This document shows positions 9,438-20,929 of a stretch of DNA of 64,000 nt, piece by piece. Both the position numbers and the translations under genes were made by a program. Location of the stretch: positions 10,418,837 to 10,482,836 of the forward strand of contig JAJEKV010000022.1 in the NCBI GenBank assembly GCA_021234155.1, written 5' to 3'. The notes under the pieces are model-generated. The model did no database searches. It had not been told where the DNA came from and worked only from the letters and a program-made list of their open reading frames with translations. This DNA is from Isoetes taiwanensis. Its lineage: Eukaryota > Streptophyta > Lycopodiopsida > Isoetales > Isoetaceae. The first letter of the stretch is position 1. Each line of letters starts with the position of its first letter.

Positions 9438-12355
9438 GTGCTTCAAAATTGCTATAATACTCTTGCTGTCTTCAATGGCTTAATAAATTTTTAAATAATA
9501 TGCTTTTAAAGCGTATGTAATTAAGTTACATTATGCTATAATATTATAGTTACTCAGGCTTCATATTAGTTTTTTTTTTTTTTTAATAAAATTTGGATTA
9601 TTGCTATCCTATTATTTCCTAGGGTCAATATACATGAAAGATGATATAGTGCCACTTTTTATCAATTAGATCTTTGATTTACCATAGCCATGGCCCCTTG
9701 TGGATGGTTTTTAGTTCCCTTGGCCCAATTTAATTCCTATGACCTTGTACAAAAATGTTGCATATTGGAATGTGGTGATACACCCAATAAATGAAAAGTG
9801 CATGTACATGTGCTTTATCTAGGCAACATGCATGGCTTTGACACTTGACATTCAACATGCAAAAGTGCTTGCATGTTAACGTGGTTACATGGAATGGGAG
9901 GCCCTTACTTCACATTTACATGCATGCAATTTTGCACTAGTGAGTGCTACACACTAATTTATTTTCAAAGATGCGTTTATATGGCTTTGAGACTTGTGTC
10001 TATTATTGGGCATATTCATATGTTGACCATGTAACCGTGAGAGTTGCAACTTGCAACTTCACTTAGATGCATTAATATTTCACATTTTTGGAATCGGGTC
10101 TGCAACCCGTGACTACCATCTGCCAACTACCACGAGAAACGACTCCCGCATCCGGTATTTTTGGCGGACGGCATCAAGCTTTGTGCCACACTTTGATACA
10201 TCTGCTAAATAATTTGGATTTTTCATATACACTATCTGGATCCAACACCTCTACAAATGGTAAGTTGGTTGCTAAAAAGCGGTTCTGCTATTCTCATTAG
10301 GTCAAGCTCTATTTTGGATAATCAAATAGCTCATATAGATTACTTTTCGCCATTGATTGTAGCACGTACCGATGTATGGGCTCTGGCAAAAATTGACACT
10401 TAGGGTTTTCTAAACCTAATGTCTCTGATATAAACCCTAGCCGCTTTTGGTGGTTGATTCAAAGCACATGTAATCTCAGTTATTGGTCTGATGAGAAAAT
10501 GCTAAAGAAAGACGTTCTACAAACAAACAGGGGCCTTAGTTGCTTATTCCTTTCTCGCCGAAAAGTATGCCGCTTTGAGTGAAGCTAATGGAGCCGGACA
10601 TACATTACATCGAAAGCAAAAAGAATTGTAATGGTGCTCATGTTTTCTTCAAACTCAACAAGAGGGGCGCCTTACAATAAGGTAAATTGATTATTTCAGT
10701 TTATATTTTCAATAAGCAGGTGCTTTTTCCTTAAAGCTTGATGCTTTGGTCATGGATAAATGGTTCTTACTTGATCTTTACAATGGTAACATCCTTCTAA
10801 ACCAGTGGTTCGTGCTAATACGTCACTGCTGGTATTTCTTGAATATAACTGGTTCATACATTCATAGTCCCTTTCTTGTTTCGTATTTCCTAAACTAACA
10901 GGGCAAAAGGTTACAAAGGCTGATCGGCTATAAACCGAGAGGCTCCATTTGTACCTTTTGGCCCTTCATTCATTACCAAGCCTATTGCTAATGATTTGAT
11001 GTGGCTGCAGGTACCGGACCTCTCTTGCTTTTGTCGCTATTTTGTTTTTGTTAGTTGGAGTAATGAAAATGGAAGTGGAAATAAGAGTTTACAACATGCA
11101 ATCTGCTGATTTTCAACTGCGGAAGAATCGTCTCCATAAATCATGACATCAAGCTACACTTTCAAAACTTGTAAAGGTTTAAACTGGTTATTTATGCTCT
11201 GCTCTAGTGTGGTGACACTTTTATATTGTCTTTGTACTTGAGTTTTTTCTACTTCCAAGACATTGTTTAATCCTGGCTTTGGAAAGACATTAAATCCTTT
11301 GCCATGTCTTAATTTGCGGCTTTTACGTGTTGTTGCTTGCTATCTGATCTTGATTTGGGTAATGTCTACTTCTCAAACATTACGTATAATCCGTCCGTAC
11401 ATTATTGCATTTACAAGAAAGCCTTTTGTTATATAGTCTGTCTAATAAATCATGGCATTGACATGCTGTTTGTTTGCTGCTAAACAGTATTTTACTTTTA
11501 GCAATGATTATTCCCTTGCATGTGCTATTTTATTTGGCCAGAAGGCTTTGTTCAATTTTGGTCCAGATTTGATGACTCTAGGGGACCTTGTTTACACCTT
11601 TTTTTTTAAATACGGTCTTCGGGATCTTATGCATGTAACACTTTCTTGTAAGGCATTAGACTTTACATCTTTGGCACAAGTTTGCATTTGTTACTTGTAT
11701 AAAATGTTGATAATTGGATAAAGGATAAAGGATCAAAAGATTGTGTACCAGTCTTGAATGCTTGGATTCAAGTCTTTGGATTGATAATACAGCAGAGGGA
11801 TTGACCGAAGCTGATGCATGACCTAATACATAGGTCAGGCCAGCTTTTTTTTTTTTTTTGTTATAAGATATTACATATTGCTACATGTTTTGCATGTTTA
11901 CATGTTTTTACATATGTTTGGTTTTTTTAGGGCCCGAAGGGCCCAAAATTTTTTTTAATATAACAACCAACACATAACTACCATTAACATTAATTATCAC
12001 AACCATTGGATCCAACACATTTAAATTAAAATCCCCCTTAAACCCCCTTTGGTTTGGGTGCATATTCACACGGGGGGTCACGTAGGGCAGCGAGAGCCCT
12101 TATAATTATATTTTGCACGTACAAAATCAACACCATATAGTATTTTGCTTCAAATCTTATAATATTTTGCAAATCTTGTTATACAGTATAGCAAATTTTG
12201 TACTTGCATACCCCACAAACGAGGAATTTTACGTACGGTGTAGATTAAGGAATAAGGGGTAAATAATGATCAATCCCATTCCTCCTTTGAGCAACTTTCT
12301 AAATTTATAGTAGCTTCTACTTTTTTATATCTTTGTTCTTCCTTGCCAAATCCTC
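9438..12355. other. Mostly non-coding; two weak exon candidates
   Basis: The segment is AT-rich with microhomology to repeats elsewhere. An ORF at 10088-10300 runs into a donor-like ATG|GTAAGT at about 10259. A 30-codon ORF at 10588-10680 starts MEPDIHYIESK and ends just before AAG|GTAAAT. Neither resembles a known family. A poly-T run near 11845 and an AT-rich tract near 12150 have no clear role. Confidence 0.25.
10908..10999. repeat. Dispersed repeat, copy A
   Basis: Contains 'ttgtaccttttggccctt' followed by 'attaccaagcctattgctaa'. The same ordered block, with substitutions, occurs at 33765-33850. The element's limits are unclear. Confidence 0.6.
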
Positions 12356-12375
12356 TACATCACCATTTTTGGGTT

Positions 12376-12500
12376 GCCCCTAGGGGGCGCAAACCCTTGC
12401 TCATGTGGGTTTCCGGCATATTCTAAGTATATGCTGAAATATGCCTAGGATATGTCGAAAACTGCTCCAAACTTATGGTTGCATGTAAACTGGCGGTCGC
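12376..12500 (+). repeat. Dispersed repeat, copy 1 (upstream of the MGCGASK gene)
   Basis: The ordered blocks 'cttgctcatgtgggtt', 'atgcctaggatatg', 'actgctccaaactta' and 'ggcggtcgcc' match copy 2 at 23605-23790 with about one mismatch in ten. Copy 2 carries an extra stretch of about 65 bp. The repeat ends about 420 bp before the MGCGASK start. Confidence 0.75.
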
Positions 12501-12916
12501 CAGTGTTGCTGTGCGGCTAGTGTGCAAACTGGCACCGCCATGGTTGTCCTGTTGTTTCAAGGAATTGAGGAGAGTCCAATTCGCTCAACTCAGCTCGGCT
12601 CGCCTACACTTGAATTTGAGCTCAAGCTTCAACTTCGGTCTTGATAAATGTTCAACCCGTTGAAAATTGAAAATCAGTACAAAGAAAAGGTAAGCACAAG
12701 TGCATTAAAGGTTCTGGCTCTTCTGCACCCGATAATCGCTCAGAGGCTTCACGCCCATTCGGAGCTTTCGACCTCTTAGTTCAAATGCTTGAGGTAAAAC
12801 ATAAAACTATATATTGAAAGTGCTCCTAGGTGGCACCCAGGCAGCCTCTGTGGAGAAAAATGAGCCTTCCAATCTACGGCGTCTTCACCGGAATAAATTT
12901 ACCGTAGCAAGGCAGC

Positions 12917-13893
12917 ATGGGTTGTGGGGCTTCAAAGGATTCGGCAGCCACGCCCTCGCCTTCAGAAGCTCAAGCGAATAACTCAAAGAAGGTCAAAAAG
13001 AAGAATTTAGAGTGCAGAATTATCAATAGAGACAAAATGCAGTTTTGGCACACATCCAATGTATGTGAGTGACAATGGTATAGATAACGTAACACAATTT
13101 GTATATGAGGAGCAACAGAGTTTTACCTCTGCAATGAGTCCTGATTTTAAGGAGGGGCAAAACGTTTGAAGTAAGCTTGAAGGCAGTAACAAGAATATAA
13201 GTTCTCTGGTTCCTGATGAAGACTCGGGAATTGATGAAAATGAGAACGTGTCTGCTGCGGGGGACATAGATGAAGAAGAGGTGGAAGATAAAGAGGAGGA
13301 AAATGATGATGTCCTGGCTGAAAAATTTGTGTCCAAGTCTAAAGACAATATTGGGATTCCCTCAAGAATTTCTCATGGTCACCTCTCTCTTGATGCTTGT
13401 ATAACTCTATTCTAAATCAATCCAGACTCTAAGATAAACCTATCATTCTTTGCTGGGTTCTTAAGTATGAATCCCAATGCAGGTACAAAGAATGAAAATC
13501 TGAGTAACAGTTTGACTGAGAAGTAAAATTGCATGAGCGTGAAAATGAGCATTTGATGGAGAATGGGAACTGACTGAGAATGAGGATGCAGATGAGAATG
13601 AGAATGCAGATGAGCATGAGAATGAGAATGAGAATGAGAATGAGAATGAGAATGAGAATGAGAATGAGAATGAGAATGAGAATGAGAATGAGAATGAGAA
13701 TGAGAATGAGAATGAGAATGAGAATGAGAATGAGAATGAGAATGAGAATGAGAATGAGAATGAGAATGAGAATGAGAATGAGAACGCATTTGAGATTGAG
13801 ATTGAGAATGACATTGGCAATGTGAATGAGAGTGAGAATGAAAATGAAGACGAGAATAAGGATGAAAATGATGATGAGATTGAGATGTCTTAA
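12917..13893 (+). pseudogene. Acidic MGCGASK protein gene with Glu-Asn tract, broken
   Basis: An ATG at 12917 opens MGCGASKDSAATPSPSE and then a Lys-rich KKVKKKN. Gly2 and Cys3 are the usual acceptors for myristate and palmitate, so a membrane-anchored protein is predicted. A +1 frame change near 13010 leads into SIETKCSFGTHPMYVSDNG, VTQFVYEEQQSF and, after a TGA at 13167-13169, an acidic run with DEDSGIDENENV and DIDEEEVEDKEEEND. A TAA at 13413 and another at 13524 interrupt the same frame. After a further frame change, a Glu-Asn tract (frame open 13576-13890) ends ENEDENKDENDDEIEMS and TAA at 13891-13893. Introns could remove some stops: GTATGT at 13061 and GTATAA near 13400 are donor-like. 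An ancient indel or sequence errors are alternatives. Family unknown. Confidence 0.55.
13618..13779 (+). repeat. (GAGAAT)27 hexanucleotide repeat
   Basis: There are 27 perfect GAGAAT units with degenerate units on both flanks. In the plus frame in line with the surrounding acidic sequence it encodes (Glu-Asn)27. The other five frames give Met-Arg, Ser-His, Ile-Leu and Phe-Ser dipeptide runs or stops, which are shadows. Confidence 0.95.
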
Positions 13894-14723
13894 AGAGGAC
13901 AAAACTATGAAAGAAAAAAATGATGAAAATGACCTTACCACAAAAAGATGGCTACTTGAGATACATATATAACGAATTGACATCTATTGTCAACAGATAA
14001 CGAGCAGGTTTGTACCATCTTTCGCACTTTGAACCTTATCAATATAATTGCAAGCTATAGAGTTAAGGTGGGGGATCATGTGAGGATCGATAACACTTTT
14101 CTGTGCACTTACAGAATTAAAGAATTTCAAAGTTGGCTGAACGTATCAAATTTTTTTTAATGCAATGCAAAGAAGAAAATGGGGCACCTCAAGCATTAAG
14201 CGCTTGGCACAAAAAAAGGCCATAGTTTAGCTAAATGCATTTAAAAAATGGCCAAAATTTAGCCATTTAGCTAAGTGTAGCCATTTAAATTTTTTGTTTG
14301 GTCGGGATGCATAGAGAACAAGAAACACATCGTGACAAAGTGTGAAAGATAAAGGGACATCAGAGAGATTCATGATGTTAAAATAGCCCATGTTATGCAA
14401 GTAACATCACGTATTAAAAGCTGGCATATGTGATACATTTAATGAAATTGAGGCATTGTAGGGTGCATGAAGAGAATGCGGTAATAATATGAACCTCTCC
14501 CCAGAGGGCAACAGTCAACAAAGAGAGCAAGAAAGGGACACAAGTTAACTTGTATGAAAATGAAGCACATTTGCACTATCTAGAATCCTAATCTAAGCAA
14601 TGTGCTAGAAATACATAAAAGGGATTATATATGCAAGATTATGGGGAAGAGAGATGTAGGCGCTCGTGAAGGCAAAGTTTAGAACTTGCCTTCCTTATTG
14701 ATGAATGGATCAGCCCATATCCA
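13894..14723. other. Spacer, nothing recognised
   Basis: AT-rich with no exon-like sequence. A short imperfect repeat of 'ttagctaaatg / ttagctaagtg' lies near 14220-14290. Confidence 0.4.
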
Positions 14724-14894
14724 ATGGATGAGGCAGATGTTATTCGTAGTGCTATTCTCCAGGGTATGGGAATTCATTCAATCCCTTTTCATGGTGATCT
14801 CATGATTTATAGCTTTATCACTAATGCAATTCGATTCCCAAGAACAGTAAGATTTCTGCGAGAAGGATCAGCAAAAACATTCTTTTGCGTGTAG
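14724..14894 (+). CDS. Short uncharacterised ORF, possibly an exon
   Basis: An ATG gives 56 residues beginning MDEADVIRSAILQGMGI and continuing IPFHGDLMIYSF and FPRTVRFLREGSAKTFF before TAG. The frame is open about 39 bases further upstream to a TGA, adding LAFLIDEWISPYP, so it may be part of a longer exon. Its varied, low-repeat composition looks like a real protein, but I recognise no family and see no matching neighbour exon. Function unknown. Confidence 0.25.
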   Translation: MDEADVIRSAILQGMGIHSIPFHGDLMIYSFITNAIRFPRTVRFLREGSAKTFFCV

Positions 14895-17600
14895 TTCAGT
14901 TTCATCTGGTTTTTCAAGAAAATGTTCAAGATATCAAATATTGTGATTAGTTTCGAAAAACAAATAGATCAAAGTCCTGAGCACTTGGTTTCCATAATTC
15001 TTCCTCTTCCCTCTCTTTTCCATCTGGACATGGGTGGAAATGCTCAAATTTTAGCTTTTGGCAGCATTTTTGCCAAAGTATTCCAGCAATTTAGAAGAAT
15101 CCAGTCTGAGATTCTTGTTTCTGACTTGCTTCTTGATTTCTATGCCCATTCCCTTTTCCTTTCCTTCATTCCTCTTCTTGTCCCTATTGTCCTATGCTAC
15201 TGATTTCGGGCTTGCTGCATTCTAATGATAAACTTTGGATGAGGCTTTATGCCTCTGTACCAAGGAATACCTTTGTTATGCCATCTGGACCTTAATTTTT
15301 GTTTGTGATTTGATATTTCCCAATCCTTTTTTTTTCAAATTTTCCCTCTTTTTTCATTCTTAAAATGTCTTTCTCCAGACTTTCCTTTAAACCCCTATTT
15401 CCTAGAACTTTTTTTGGGCATCCTATTTCTCTCAAGTTTCTTTCTATCTCTTCTATTATATTCTATTCTCTTCCAACAATCAGGTGAATTATAGCCTCTC
15501 AATTCAATTGTAGCTCTTCCATAATAAAAGCTTCCGGACAAAATGTTGATATCTGCTGTATTTTGAAGCTCGAATGTAGGATGGACAAGGATCAGACACA
15601 GATCTTTTAGCTCATGGCCTATTTCAATTTGCTGAAAACGCAGCAAAGAGTGTCGATCATAGTCATGGATCTTATGAAGCCATTGAGCATCATGACAAAA
15701 ACGAAGCAGATTTCCTTGCTAGTAGATTTGATGACACAAGGTTTGCCTTCAACAATGTAGACCTTAACCACTAGTCCGAGCAAGTTGAAGCGAACTGGTG
15801 CAGAACAGAAACAGAGATGCAGATGAGGAGAGATAGATGGCAGATTAAGAAGCTTGAAGAGCTTAAAAGAGAATACAACAGCTTTCATTCTAGCAGCGCA
15901 AAGGAGTAGCATTATATTATGTGGTTTTGATGTGGATAAAACGGATCTGCCTTTCATATTAGCCGTTAGCTGGAAGGTTCGAGCAGTGCAAATCATCATT
16001 CCGAACTTGAAAAGAATGTCAGAAAGAAACAAAAGGACTTCCACATCGTCTACTTTTGCTACATTTCAGGCGGCAAGGAGCGTAATCGATTGGCAGGTAA
16101 CTGCCGGCCGATCCAACAGAGCTCTACAAAGAAAAATCTGCAAAAACTTTGCATCAATCTGCAAATACACTTAAAAAATGAAAATAAAACGTCGGCACTT
16201 GACCGACCACAAATCTGACAGAAAGAAGGAAAATAACCAGTCCAGAGATGGTGGACGACTGAATCCCTTCCGAAAAATAAAATGCAGAAATGGAGCTGGT
16301 TGGATTTGAGCCAGATTGAAGAAAACGGGCAAGAACCAGCAGCACCAGAAGCTATGGCGGACAGAGAGCGTATGCGGTGATTATGGCAGTAATTTTGGAA
16401 TATTCTTTAGGAGACGAATATTCCAAGAGTTATTGTAGTAATCATCGGAATATTCTTTATGAGAAGAATATTCTATCAGTGATGCATAATAACCTTATTG
16501 CAATCTGACGGTGGGCAATGGTTCGATCAGGTTAGGTTCGATCAGGTTAACTTGCAAGGACTAAGTGGTTAAGAGGAACCTTACCTGCCCCGTTAAAGGG
16601 GATAAACACCACTGCTCGCACATTATGATAAACGGGCTCGCCCCTCGGGCTCGCCTGGGCTCTCAGGGGTATTTATCCCCTTCTTCTTTTCCATGATGGG
16701 CCTTAATGCCAACCATTCCTCTCAGAACCATTGCAGTTTAAAAAATGGGGTATTTCAAACTATGATAGACAAACTCAAACTCAAAACCAACAAGTATTAA
16801 TAGGACCTCTACTCTCAAGTTGGTTGGAGAAAGGTTTCTTTCAAAATGGTCGATCAATGAGTCACATCCTTTCCGCCAGATGCTAAATTGGGATAAAGAT
16901 TTCAAATTCTATACTGAATGTGCCCTTCCAGATACTATTGTTGCCTCTGGAACTTTCCTTAACCGGCAGGCTTTCTAATCCAAGAAATCGCTGCCGTTGA
17001 TTCAAGCTCTGTGATAGAGCATAACAGGCAGCAGCGTAAGCCTGGGAGCCCCGGATGTAATAACAGGCTCGCAAGGGGGATTAACCCCCTCTTCAAGAGA
17101 TTTCAGGGCAGATAGTGCACTCTATGGATGCCCAAACTACACTGAATTGACCAAGGTTGAGATCTCCATCCTTGGCAAAGTTGACAAAATCAAGGGTAAT
17201 CAATCTTATTCGCAAGCTTCGCTCATGCCATTTTCTTTTATCAATCAATCTTCTTTTCTCAAGCCATTTTTTGAGATCCTTACTTGTGACAAATCATTGC
17301 CTTTGGCATCTCACGACAAATCAGTAGATGACTATTTAACTAAACTAGCAAGTTTTACAGAAAAGATGCCGGATCAACCTAATGCATCTCTGAAAGTCCC
17401 CCATCCAACTCAAAATAGAAGTCTTTACTTGGCAACTGTGGCACAAAAGTCTAGCCACCAACAATAAGGGATTCAAATGCAATTTCTCAGCTATTGACTT
17501 TTGCAAAATATAAAGATCATCTTTTTAGAACGTGCTTTTTCACTGGATGATCTTCTTTCCATATTCTACAAAAGAATGTATAAGTCCCAATGGCGGGGTG
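14895..17600. other. Spacer with a few unassigned ORFs
   Basis: ORFs at 14922-15203, 15854-16174 (plus) and 17147-17467 (plus) have mixed composition but no recognised family. The one at 15854 includes SIILCGFDVDKTDLPFIL. A G/C-rich hairpin-prone stretch lies at 16590-16690 with inverted 'ggggataaac / tttatcccc' arms, and a related phrase occurs near 17040-17090. Confidence 0.3.
16393..16475. repeat. Duplicated GGAATATTCTTTA block with inverted arms
   Basis: Two copies of GGAATATTCTTTA(G/T)GAGA(C/A)GAATATTC are separated by about 30 bp. Each copy is itself an inverted repeat through GAATATTC. A 16-bp direct repeat 'ggttcgatcaggtta' follows at 16517-16550. Confidence 0.7.
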
Positions 17601-17608
17601 GAATGGGC

Positions 17609-17770
17609 CTAAAGAAGTCTTGCTCTAAACTTTCAATAGATAGATCAAGATTATTAAGGTTTTCATGCACCTAAAGAAGTCTTGCTCTAACTAGATCAAG
17701 ATTATTAAGGTTTTCATGGACCTAAAGAAGTCTTGCTCTAGAATTTCAATGAATAGATCAAGATTAAGGT
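17609..17770. repeat. Three-copy tandem repeat, unit about 65 bp
   Basis: The phrase 'cctaaagaagtcttgctcta' followed by 'agatcaagattattaagg' and 'ttttcatg' occurs three times in order. The middle copy lacks about 15 bp. Confidence 0.9.
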
Positions 17771-17779
17771 CCATACAAT

Positions 17780-18525
17780 CCCTATAGGTCATTTTTCTAT
17801 CAGGAGTGGATTTAATCCCCAAGTTATTTCCCATTTCAATTTAATCCCGCAGATTTATTTTTCCTTAGTCCACTTTATTCCCTTAGATCTGTTTTTCTAC
17901 CAGATCACTTGATCTCCAGTTCCTTAATCTCCCTTGATTTGCAAATTTCCAGTTCGTTTTATCTCACCAAATCGAGTTATTTCCCTAGATCATTTCCATC
18001 ACATTAGACCAGTTTGTCCTATCCAAAAGATCCAAAGCCGAGAAGAATTCAATAAGTCACACATCCTTTAACCATGATACGTTAAGCGAGAGAGATGACG
18101 AGAAAGTTGGCAAAGGCCAAGCCCTACACGACTCCCTCTTCATCGGGTGAGCCTAGTACAGTAACAGGATAAGATACCTTAGGAGTCCCTTCTTCAGTAG
18201 CCTTGCCAGCTACAGCTCTATTTTTCCGCCCACTTATGATTTGCGCTAAGTTTCAAATGATCAGGTCTACGCAATATTCCAGGGCATCCATGCATTTGTC
18301 GTTGGAACGCTGGCTGCAGGCCTTAGAAAATCACAAGTGCAATACTTTCAGATGCTAGGGTTTTTCATATGCTGCACGCCCTTGGCAACCCATCCTTTTC
18401 TAAATTACTTCTTTACTATAGTATAGCAAAGATGTGGGAATGGTCTGCGTATAATATAAGACATCCGACACGACAACACTTTGGTAGGACATTCTAGTTT
18501 CAAATCTCAATTTACTATAAATCCC
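17780..18525. other. Spacer, nothing recognised
   Basis: Pyrimidine-rich sequence at 17800-18010 repeats loose phrases such as 'ttccctagatc' without a clear unit. No exon or RNA gene is supported. Confidence 0.35.
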
Positions 18526-18527
18526 AA

Positions 18528-19380
18528 CTCAAAATGTTCTAGAAGGTTCCAAATGCTCAGGATAAGCATCTCAGTTTACAAATAAGAAGTTTTTTGAAAC
18601 TTTGCAATTAATATTCAAAATAGAATGTTCTAGATGTTCCAGATGCTCATAGATACGCACTTTAGTCTAAAATAGAATGTTTTTGGAAACTTTGGTAGCA
18701 TGTGTGAATAAGAATGTGAAATGTTCTGGAGTGTAGTAGGTGTGAGTAACATCCTCATAGGTGATACTTTGGAATTGATAGTGTTAAAATATAATTCCTT
18801 TCTTCCTTCCTTCCTTATGAGTGATTAGAGTTGTTAGTAGGGCATGTGTGTATATGGACTTGCATGGTAGTAGGTGTAAGTAGGCTCCTCATGAATGATA
18901 CTTTAGAATTAGTAATAGGCATGAGCAAACTCCTCATGCATGGGTGCCAAATAGTAGATGTGTTAAAAGTCCGGCAAGCTCAAAAATAGAATCTTCTAGA
19001 ATGTTCCAGACGTTGACGGGCAAGCACCGTAGTCCAAAAATAGAAAGTTTTCTAAAACTTTACAAAAACTCAGAATAGAATGTTCCAGATGCTCCTGGCC
19101 AAGCACCTTAGACTAAAAATAGGAAGTTTTGTGGAACTTTGCAAACACTCAAAATAGAATGTTTTAGAATGTTCCAGATGCTCATGGGCATGCACTTAAG
19201 TCTAAAAATAGCTAGTTCTAGAATGTTCTAGATTGTTCTAGCATCTTCTAGGAATCTTCTAGAATGTCCTAAAATATTCAAAATGCTCATGGATAAGCAC
19301 CTCAGTCTAAAAATAGAACTTTTTTTTGAAACTTTGCAAATGCTCAAAGTAAACTAGAATGTTCCAGATACGAATGGGTA
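18528..19380. repeat. Composite repeat, unit about 90-105 bp, with TTCTAGAA core
   Basis: About six copies of a unit recur: 'aaaatagaatgttctagaat', then 'gttccagatgctca', then 'aagcacctta-gtctaaaaatag', then 'ttttgaaactttgcaa'. The span between 18720 and 18970 is a different filler with two copies of 'gtaggtgt(a/g)agta' and 'ctcatgaatgatacttt'. The TTCTAGAA core ties it to the arrays at 1-2130. Confidence 0.8.
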
Positions 19381-20035
19381 ATACAAGTGCCTCTCCACCA
19401 GCCGTCATATCCACAGACACACTCCGAGCAGATACTATAGTACAGACTAAAGTAGAAGTTGAGTCACATCCATATGTAGATTTGGATGTCCAAATGCATG
19501 AAGGAGCTTAGCACTGTACACGGGAGCCAGAAATAAGAGTTCCATATAGCACACATAATACATGTTTAGATCAGACCAAGCAGGACCGACACTTGAACTT
19601 GCATCTTGTGGGGGTCCAGGAAACATGCTCTTGTTCAGATACGAAAGCAGTTGCACATTTTTTCCGAGCCTCGAAACTTTTACACCACAAAGATTGGGTG
19701 CTCAATGGCGAGACCATCCACGCCATCTTCTGGTGTATTTTTCGGTGTCACAGAACATGATACATGTGCTACAACATGAGAGTCACCTCAAAGGCATTCA
19801 CTTTTCGGTGCAAGAGGATCTCTCTCTAGTTCAGTTAGCTAGGTGCCCTGAGGAACTATGCAAGGTTCCAAAGGCGAGGCTTCAAAAATAACGAGCAATG
19901 TATCGAGGAGGCACAATACTCATTCTTGACCAGTGGACTTTAAACTCCTTCTTGGGCTACTTTAAACTCCTGCTTAGGTTACTTTTGGCTGCTTCCCCAA
20001 TTTTAGTTTTGTTTTATTTTCCTTTTTAATTTATA
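19381..20035. other. Unassigned ORF region
   Basis: A 109-codon plus ORF at 19562-19891 and an antisense one at 19447-19656 have no recognised features. The region leads directly into a LINE-tail-like repeat. Confidence 0.25.
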
Positions 20036-20305
20036 TCATGTTTTATGATGGGGCTTAGTCCCTTGGTCTCATTTGGGCTTATGCCATTCACTCTGTACTC
20101 GTCCCATGGCCTTGCTGGAGTACCCATGGACATAAAAAAGTCTATCTTAGCTTGTCTTATCTTATCTCTCTGTCTCTCCACCAATCTATCTGCTACGTTG
20201 TCATGTTTTATGATGAATCTTAGCCTCTAGGTTAGATTTGGGCTTATGCGCTTCGCTCTATACCTGTCCCATAGCCCCTTGGGGTACCTGTGGATATAAG
20301 AAAAT

Positions 20306-20336
<31 letters not shown>

Positions 20337-20382
20337 TATCTTATTTTATCTCTCTGTCTCTCCGCTAATCTATATATTACTT
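20036..20382 (+). repeat. Two LINE/SINE 3'-tail-like copies with (CTTAT)n
   Basis: Two direct copies about 185 bp apart share 'tcatgttttatgatg', 'tttgggcttatg', 'ctgtccca' or 'cgtccca', 'gggtacc' or 'gagtacc', 'ggacataaaa' or 'ggatataaga' and 'ctctctgtctctcc'. Each leads into CTTAT pentamers; the second has about nine in a row near 20303-20350. Simple-repeat tails after a conserved 3' block are typical of some non-LTR elements, so these are read as tails; no coding part is attached. Confidence 0.55.
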
Positions 20383-20929
20383 TGGCTTATCATTATATTT
20401 TTATATATATAAAATTACTTTGGATGCCCCCATGGAATAGATTGTTGATATATTCAAATTGATTTTGACCATTCGTTTGAAATATGGTGAGGTGGCACAC
20501 TTACAGCCATTGGATATCCATGGGGGTATGCATGGGGGCATGCATGGGGCATGCTCCACATCCCTGGACCGTTGGATCGAAAGGGGAGGATAAATCCTGG
20601 CCCTTGATTTTTGTGAGGAAGGTGCCAAAAAGTGAATTTGGTGTAGCAGATCTCAACCGTTAGATTAAAAGGTGAGCATAAATCATAGCCATTAACTTTT
20701 TAATTATTAAATTAGTTTTTTTTTTAAAGGAGGTGAGGTGGCATCCTCATTAATAAAGAAAAGTAGTGAAGTGGCAAAGTTTCTAGGAAGTTTCCTTAAT
20801 GCACGTAGGTTGCAGTAGAGAGGTCGGATGAAGGTGGGACCTATGCCGTTGGATTCCTCTCGCTGAGAGCTTTCCAATGAGTGGTGCTTTGGCACTATTT
20901 TGTCGTAGTTGGAGCCAATGTGATCAAAT

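Noticed and set aside
13429-13983. Long open frames of Ile-Leu, Ser-His, Phe-Ser and Met-Arg repeats
   Set aside because: They are the other reading frames of the GAGAAT hexamer; only the Glu-Asn frame joins non-repeat sequence of matching composition.
15854-16174. Possible phospholipase D-like fragment (SIILCGFDVDKTDLPFIL)
   Set aside because: The strand-turn-helix look is suggestive, but no HKD motif or other family anchor is present, and an ORF of similar length overlaps on the other strand.
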